A stretch of 64,000 nucleotides of DNA from Earliella scabrosa (lineage: Eukaryota; Basidiomycota; Agaricomycetes; Polyporales; Polyporaceae): NCBI GenBank assembly GCA_022605405.1, contig JABYQQ010000002.1:2976001-3040000 (forward strand). The letters run 5' to 3'. The position numbers were made by a program, and so were the translations under genes. Below are positions 57,217 to 64,000 of the stretch, in pieces (position 1 is the first letter of the stretch; each line of letters opens with the position of its first letter). The notes beneath the pieces are model-generated. The model was given only the letters and a program-made list of their open reading frames with translations, did no database searches and had not been told where the DNA came from.

Positions 57217-57744
57217 GATCGTTCTACAAACTGTTTGGCAGGCGCATACCCTCAACCCAAATGTGTATCAGGTTTCCCATGGGTGCCATGAATCATTCCA
57301 GGACCTAGTACTACCATACCATGGCGCTCCACGTGTTCGTCTCCCTGCCACTGAATCCTGATCACCTTTTTTCTCCCTTGATTTCTCCGCAATACGGATC
57401 TGGATTAGCTAACAATTTTGGCTGTACGTGTCAGCTGCCGATGCCGCTCAACCTTGGCTAGACTTTCTCACCGCTGGAACTGGACTTGTACGGGTTCCTC
57501 GAAGTATATATTTCCCTGTACGCAGGCTGCGTGCGGGTGCAACATCATTTCTCTGTGACCGAGAATCTAAGTAACAAGTTCGGCGTCCCTATATTTGTCG
57601 CTACCTGATGATGTTGCTTGCCACTCCGTGCTCGTGTCATCCAAGCCTGATTCTTGGTGTATGCATCCATACTGACGTGTACAAAACTCCTGAGCAGAAG
57701 AACGCAGCATTGTATAGAGGACACGACTTTGAGAAATCCCTGCA
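57217..57744. other. Intergenic
   Basis: Convergent 3' flanks of the membrane-protein gene and the transcription-factor-like gene. The part from about 57615 belongs to the block duplicated at 52215. Confidence 0.4.
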
Positions 57745-59023
57745 TCACGCTCCCACTGCCGAGACGACGTTCCCAATCACCTCATGAGAGTTGTCTGATA
57801 AGACTCTCCACGTCAGTATATACGTAGAAGTGCGAACTACTATAGGGAACGTACCCATGAATGGGATCTCGTATCCAAGCTTCTTCGCGCTAACATGGAG
57901 CACGTCCAACTCGGATCGCCAGGAAACCTTCTTGTCCAGCAAGTCTTTGGTCTTCGCCTCGCGGACAATTGCCACCACCGATGCCCAGCACAGCTACACA
58001 ATCGGCATCAGCCTAGGTCACATGTTGGCGCGTATGGGAAATCCACTCACCCCGAGGACCGGGTCGAGAAAGATGAAGTCCGTGTCCGCAAACGTCCTCG
58101 TTATCTCGACGATCTTCACGACCATATCCAGGGCGAGTTGTGAGCCGTTCGGCTCCGCATCGCACAACATCCAATGCACCTTCGCCTTCGCCGAGAGTGT
58201 CACAATAAGACAGTACTTGAGTGCGATGGAACGCTCCCGGTGAACCGTCGATGACATAGTGAGGATCTGCGCGATGAGATTCTCGGCGTGTGTGGTGACA
58301 TCTTGAAGCAATGCCCGGCATAGATCATCAGTCGCAGAAGGTTGGGAAGAGTCGAGGTCAGGCCGCTGTGGAGTCAGACTGGAGCTCTCTTTCTCGAGCT
58401 CTGTCACGCGAATGAGGAAGAGTAGACTTTGAGTGCGGAGATAGTTCGGTTCCGTCTTAGTGAGTTCCGGAAAGGCGTTCTGTGAATTAACGATCCCGAA
58501 CAGAAAGGTGAGAACCGGCTGTGAACGAAGCTGAATGACGAACGGAGCAACTCACAGCCGTATTCTTGAAACTGCCGTCAAAGTCCGGTGGCAGCCGGAT
58601 GACCATGGTAGGGAAGACGAAAGCGGAGCAGCGGTCGAGGTACATCAGATGTGCGAGAGTGTTCACGAGCTCCCTCTGCTCTTCGGTGGGTACCTGTCCT
58701 TCGATGCTGGAAGTGGGGAAGTCGAGATGATGCGTGCGCACAATGTCAGCGGCCAAGCCGAGCTGCTCGTCGCCTTCCTTCGCCTGATTTTTGAGCAAAT
58801 GGTAGCAGGCTAGGATGTACCGGACGTGTATCTCTGTCACCGGATCGATATCGTGCAAGGAAATCAAGAGACAACGCAAGTGTTCTTCCTCGAGCGGGGT
58901 CGCGAGCATGAACACTGTGCGGTGATCGTGCTGCCACAGAAGTGAACCAAACACCTGCGCGACGTGAACGAAGGCACGGTGGACGATGGTACCAGAGAGA
59001 TCGCCGGCTATAACCGCATGCAT
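57745..59023 (-). CDS. Fungal-specific transcription-factor-domain-like protein, no zinc cluster
   Basis: Exons on the minus strand are 59023-58556, 58479-58051, 57993-57855 and 57794-57745, giving 361 residues. The body resembles the middle homology region of fungal Zn2Cys6 regulators: EIHVRYILACYHLLKNQ, EEQRELVNTLAHLMYLDRC, FPTMVIRLPPDFDGSF, then TEPNYLRTQSLLFLIRVTEL and DVTTHAENLIAQIL. No Cys6 DNA-binding cluster is present, and the upstream DNA is the coding end of HET gene 7: the TGA of that gene lies six bases before this ATG. The gene therefore looks 5'-truncated and fused to the HET neighbourhood by rearrangement. Whether it is expressed is unclear. A partial decayed copy lies at 52215-52880. 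Confidence 0.6.
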
Positions 59024-59027
59024 CTTC

Positions 59028-61389
59028 TCATTGGTCAGGCAGCACCCGTACTGCAGCGCGTGTTTGGAGAACGTGCGGCGGCTGTAAGAGTGTGTTATCA
59101 GCTGACAATAGAGAGAATTGACTCTTGGTGTGGGCCACGTACAATTCGTCTGGTTCTGAAGGCACACGAGGTTGTGCGACTCCGATCTGATAGTTGACCT
59201 TTGTTGAGGATACACTGGTATTGGAGAAATCACCCACAACGCCATTTAAACAGACAGAAGGAAGCGGATGTGACGGCGCGTCACGACCAGAGTCGTTGAA
59301 GGGGTCCTTGCTGGTATTATCGGAGATCGGAGATGAAGCGATTTGTAGTTCAGGGGCAACTAGCTCTGGTCCCACATGTTCTGTGGTCGTCGAAAGCTCT
59401 GCGTCCGCCGCTCGAGCTCTCACCGGACTCGGTCTTACAGACGCAGGCGTCGAAAGCGCCTCGGGGAAGAAAGCGACGTCAAGTGACCACGGTCCCGTGT
59501 GGATGGTCGGGCGTCGATTGTCCCAGGCAAGGGACATGACGAAGGTTCTGTCGGGATGCAATGAATAGGGGGAGCAAGAGATGACCACTGCGCCGTGATA
59601 CAACTTCGCTTGGCGATCGAAGTATTGAGCACCTTTCTTTGACACTTTGAATGTCTTTCGACACTTCGGCCAGTCACGAACGTGATCCGTGGAGCAGCTG
59701 TGATTGTCCGTGCCCCGCTCGAGCGAGAGCTTTGTATCCTCTCCGTAGATTATCCGTGCCCAGTGCGCCCCAGACCCGGACGTAGAATTCCTGCTGCAGC
59801 GGCCAAACTGCAACTGGAAGCCAGTAAGCCATCCTCCGCCATAGCCCACTTCGAATGTGATGGACATCGGCTCTTCTCCGGTCCACTGCGATGGGTCTGT
59901 GTGCGGAATAGGGCGGAGTCTCCCGTGGTCATTGAGGAATTGGAGGAGATTGGAGAGGACGAAGCGGAGTGGTGCGTGAAGACCGAAGTTGGCAAGCCTT
60001 CGGGCAGCCGTTCGCATCACGACCTTGAGGTTTGACGACTGAGGGCTTGGGCGATGCGCAAGGTAGACCTCTTTCCAGGTCACCGGCACCATCTTGCCGA
60101 AGAGCCTAACGCTATCCTTCTCCGACCCGAGGGAGGCAAGTCGATAAGATCCGGCGATGTTACACAACCCGATCTGGTACCGGGGCACTTGCGGGTCATT
60201 GGAGTCAGGCGATTGCGTCAGGATGAGACCGAGCTGTTGTGTCGAGCCCTGCGCCCATCCGAGAACGGCCACAGTGTACGCTAGCCGTGTGACGACGGGC
60301 AATCGGGCACGAACGCCGTATGGAGTGATGGACAAGCTGGGGATACCACCCGAGGTCGTCTCATTACTCGAGGCGTCCTATATAGCAGGTTGACATCCGA
60401 CATTAGCACGTACCGGCGCTAGGACTCATGTAGTCGCTCACCGATGCGATGCTCTGGTTTGGCTTGAAGGAGAGAGTGACCTGATGTATACCGCCACACT
60501 TCCGGAAGGCAGATGGAGCGGGCGCCAGCAAGTACGAGTCGTAGGACCGGAGGTGGTTCTTCGCGAGGTACCCGTCCATCTCGGCCGTATACTCCGAGTC
60601 AGAGCAGTTCCAGGTGTTTCCCCATGAAAAGAGAGTAGTGTCGGGGATGTTCTTCATGATCTCCTCTTGCAGCCGCTGGAACGCACGGCGTCCTTCGCCG
60701 TACAGAGGAGGCATGTTGATAGAAAAGATGCCGAGGAGACAGTACGCCTCGTCTTCAAGTCGGGTGGTCTCGCGATCCGCGGCCCACGACATTCGCGTTG
60801 CAACGCTGATGTCTTCTAGGCTGACTTCGAGTCGCAATATCTTCGCGGGAATGCGCGTGATGTCCTGAAGTACCTCTGCCATGTCAACCTTGGAGCCGAG
60901 AAGCTCCCACTTCTGGTTGAAGAACAGGACATGGGCGGGTGCAACGAGCTCCTGGAGGGTCCAGCCCCGCGTGTGCCATTTGCTGTTCCGGAATGCATGC
61001 TCAACGTCTTCTCCGCGAGTGCGTGCACTCCCCTCCAGGACGTCTTGAAGGTAGGCGTAGCACTCGTTGGCGAGTGAGTAGTACTGGAACATCGAGTTGA
61101 TCGCCTCGGACAGCTCCGTGCTGCTCATCTTGTTGATGCAACAGGTGTCGTTCCAGATCCACTGGTGTCCCTGTCTCTCGGCGAGGAGGCAGGACTCGCG
61201 GACCTTGTCCGACGAGAGGTCGCGGGGGTTTTGTCCGGTGTTCTTGCAGAGTGCCTGGAGCTCCTGCGTCTCTTGGAACGACTGCTCTGGTCCATTCCAG
61301 ACGTGGGAGAGGATGCCGTAACCACCAGGGACATGTTCAGGAGAGCTGAACTGATGAAGTTCGGCGCGCGAGGTGCTGAGTAGCCACAT
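59028..61389 (-). CDS. HET-domain protein 7
   Basis: Exons on the minus strand are 61389-60442 and 60377-59028 (64-bp intron), giving 765 residues. HET motifs are GGYGILSHVWNGPEQSFQE, HQWIWNDTCCINK, RGWTLQELVAPAHVLFF and MPPLYGEGRRAFQRLQ. The otherwise constant CIDK is CINK here, and the preceding WID is WND. The C-terminal domain opens LSITPYGVRARLPVV and holds HSCSTDHVRDWPKC, then SCSPYSLHPDRTFVMSLAW. It ends in a long Ser/Thr/Pro-rich tail without a membrane segment. A TATAAG element lies about 125 bp upstream (minus strand, 61513-61518). Confidence 0.86.
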
Positions 61390-64000
61390 GTGGGTGATGC
61401 GTCGTCAATGAAGGAAAATGAAGGATGAGGGAAGCTGAGCTTGTGAGAAGGCAGAGAGATTGTGCAGTGGTCCCGAGGGTCCTGCGACGAGGCATAGGCG
61501 AGCGAGCTTCGCCTTATAGCTGGACGCAGAGATTTATGATATTGTTTCGGCCAACGGCCTCCGTTCTACAGGCACGGTGTCGACATGCAGGTGGCCATCG
61601 ATTGCATTGTTATGAGTATTCGCCCGTAACCTTGTGTGGTTCGACGCCTTGTGATCTGCAGATCAAGCGGATCCGGGATGTCGAAGGATCCCTGAAACAT
61701 GGATCCGCTATCAGCCATTGCACTCTGGAGTTCACCAGAAGCGAAGCGCTTACCTGCAGGCCGGTGGTGTAAGTTCTTCGGTATAGCGTGTTCAGCTAGA
61801 ACCACTCACTTCGATCATTAGTTGACGCTGTACGCCACGCTCTCAGGGTCCTCCATGCCCCTGCATTCAGGATCTTGCACGTAGCATATCCAAGCCTATA
61901 GCAACATGCATGAGCATGTCGACCTATAATCCATCCTGACGAACTGACTGCCGCCGAGAGACAAACATGCACCCACATTTCGTCATCCATTGGCCGCGGC
62001 GGTCATCAGCTTGACGGCGGAGCAAAATGTTGCATGGATCGATATGTGGAGACATGCCTCGCCCCGTGCACGGTGGATGAAGGGGTGCTGGTGGCAATCG
62101 GATCCCTACTGCGTCATTGTCATTGACATCCTTAGCTCGCTACCTGCCTTCCAAGGAGGCCACATGTACCGGGTTGTCCGCTGTACCGACACGAAGTGTG
62201 GACCGCTTGACGCGAATGGCTAAGGGAAAGCACGTAAATTGATCTGAACGCTCGATACCCTGACAATGAGAAGCGTACGCACCACGAGTAGCAGCACGAG
62301 GACGATCATAGACCATCGTCAGGGGCTGGAAGGGAAGTGACTGCTTCCGCAGGGCTTCAGCGCAAGCAATGAGCAACATGTGAACTCACCGACCGGAACG
62401 ATATGATACAACATACATCAAGACAGTATGCAGCGTGGTGGCGGATGCCCGTCTGACCGAGTGCGGACGTCCCTCCACTCACCACGTTGACATGGTCCAG
62501 GTCCACCGGGCAGGCGCGGCTGCAATGGTCTGTATAAAACTCCTCCTCGTGGCACGAGACGCACCAACGTGAGGGGGGCGTGACATTCATACTACTAATC
62601 ATAGATGCCGGTCATCGAATGAATGCGAGCGCGGGACAGTGTGAAGCCGACAGTCAATGTCGCTTCACGCACACCATTTGATTAGCCCACCACGGGTGGC
62701 AATGCCCGTGCGGTAAGCTTGGAGACGGGAGGACGGGTACGCGACCGAGATCGGTGTTTGAGAAGGCATCCGGATCTGGACTATCGGACGCAATAACGAG
62801 CGTGAAGCGAACGAAGATGCATTTGGCACAGGTGAAGGAGTGAATAATCCGGAGACGCACCCCAATGTCCTGCTACGGTACTCTAGATTCCCGTTCCTGC
62901 ATGCTCAGATGGCCTACATGGTCGTCCTCGCCCCGCGTTGCTGGATGATACGACGATGGTGCGCAATCGCGCCATCACCTTGATGTGGGGCAAGTGACAC
63001 CTTGCAAATGTACCGCACACCTATGGTCGGAGAACAAGGTTGTTCCTCGGGTAGGTGTCGCGCTGCGGACCAGCATGACGCTACACTGCCGTCCGCGATG
63101 GACGACATGGCGGGCCTGCGTGTTTCCCGTCTGAACGTATTACGTCCTGTTCAGGTTGGGTTACTATCGTCGAACCGAGCGCGAGAGGCTGATGATAGTT
63201 CGGAAACTAGTGGACCTTGGCGCAGAAATGACGCTTTGGAGGAAAGGGCATTGAGCGGTCCATAGGATGTAACCCAGGCGTCCAGCGCATAGAACAGTTG
63301 GAAGAGAGGGTATGTCCGCGGCGAGTAGGAGGCCCGTAGAGAGTCGATGTATAGACGTACGAGTGTTGTAACGGTCGAGGGTAGAAGACAAGATCGTCAA
63401 CGACCACCTGAACGAGGGGAATGTGCGCGACTATAGTGCTGACTGCCAACGGGATGTGCGCAGTACTTTGTCCTGCAACGGATGAAGCAGGCTGAAGAAC
63501 CCAGAGGATGACTTGCATACACATCAACGCAGAGGGCCAACCATGTGTTCGAGGGCGACGTGTTTTCGACTTCCCGTCAAGTTGGAGGTGGGAAGAGTGT
63601 CGATAATACGTTCCAGTACGCCGCGCAGCCTAGCAACGAGTCCTCTTGATCACTGGTCCGATCGCTGGTATACACTGTAGAGACTATTGGCTTGGAGCAG
63701 CGGGCTAGAGGCGTCCGTGGCCGTCTTTGCGAGGAGAGCGTAGCCTCTCGCGGGTGGGTTGGTCTATGTTCGCATCGACGTCGCAGCAGTTGGAAACCAC
63801 GAGATACATGGTCTGAGATGGCCAGTAGCGTAGCAAGCGCAATGTGCGGGTCGGAGAGGATGGTCGGGTAGCGTGAACGTTGGTTCATAGGCTGCGCAGG
63901 ATTCATGAAAAGGGTCGCTCAGCATACAAGAGATCTTCTACGGCGTCATGCTTGAAGGATTGACGGCGCGCTTTCCGGTCGAGGATGGCCGAGCGGATAA
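61390..64000. other. No supportable gene up to the window edge
   Basis: Contains the block at 62188-62268 repeated from 52865-52948. Minus-strand frames at 63164-63527 are hydrophobic in part and could be exons of an intron-rich gene extending beyond the window, but no motif fixes it. Confidence 0.4.
62188..62268 (+). repeat. Block repeated from 52865-52948
   Basis: Same ordered segments as the first copy (ACGAAGTGTGGACCGCTTGA, CGCGAATGGCTAAG, AACGCTCGATACCCTGAC), but without the HET-derived sequence that follows there. Confidence 0.6.

Noticed and set aside
62357..62602. Cys-containing minus-strand frame (CVSCHEEEFYTDHC)
   Set aside because: The cysteine spacing does not match hydrophobins or a known zinc domain, and the frame has no neighbours or splice support.

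Overview
This is a nuclear window from a filamentous basidiomycete, most likely an agaricomycete (mushroom or polypore type). The evidence is spliceosomal introns of about 41-80 bp with GTRNGY donors and CTRAY-like branch sites, very intron-rich membrane-protein genes, HET-domain genes of the basidiomycete MWLLSTSRAEL... type, and fungal cut-and-paste DNA transposons. I saw no rRNA, no CRISPR array and no intact tRNA.

The main theme is a loose cluster of seven apparently intact HET-domain (heterokaryon-incompatibility type) genes at 2.7-5.3, 18.9-21.4, 28.2-30.2, 30.9-33.0, 46.9-49.3, 50.0-52.0 and 59.0-61.4 kb. Each has an N-terminal HET domain on the first exon, a short intron at an equivalent place, and a second-exon C-terminal domain with a shared H-x-C-x3-H-[VI]-x2-W motif. 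Two copies end in hydrophobic membrane segments and the others do not. The 46.9-52.0 kb gene pair has been duplicated to 52.9-54.6 kb. There it decayed into an internally deleted 103-codon fusion ORF and a frameshifted pseudogene.

A block of single-copy, conserved-looking genes lies at 33.5-44.0 kb between HET islands: an alpha/beta-hydrolase, a disordered protein, an N2227/carnosine N-methyltransferase-like protein, a secreted 19-exon metallophosphatase (SMN1/YHR202W type) and a small secreted protein. A 21-exon DUF6534-type multi-pass membrane protein lies at 25.9-28.0 kb. A 580-residue membrane protein with a heptad-repeat tail lies at 55.5-57.2 kb. Next to the last HET gene is a fungal-transcription-factor-like gene with no visible zinc cluster, and a decayed copy of it lies at 52.2-52.9 kb.

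Transposable elements fill 5.8-12.3 kb. First is a 3.26-kb non-autonomous element with roughly 100-bp terminal inverted repeats, an 8-bp target duplication and two inverted arrays of a degenerate 20-bp repeat. Just beside it is a 3.0-kb pogo/Fot1-like element with an uninterrupted, spliced 731-residue DDE transposase. Both sit near the remains of a probable NmrA-like gene. A third copy of the first element's terminus lies at 46.2 kb beside a tRNA-like sequence.

The stretches at 0-2.4, 12.3-18.9, 21.5-25.8, 44.0-46.2 and 61.4-64.0 kb hold no gene I can support, although some contain old diverged repeats. Gene models were built by hand from reading frames, splice sites and paralog comparison; no search or alignment program was run.
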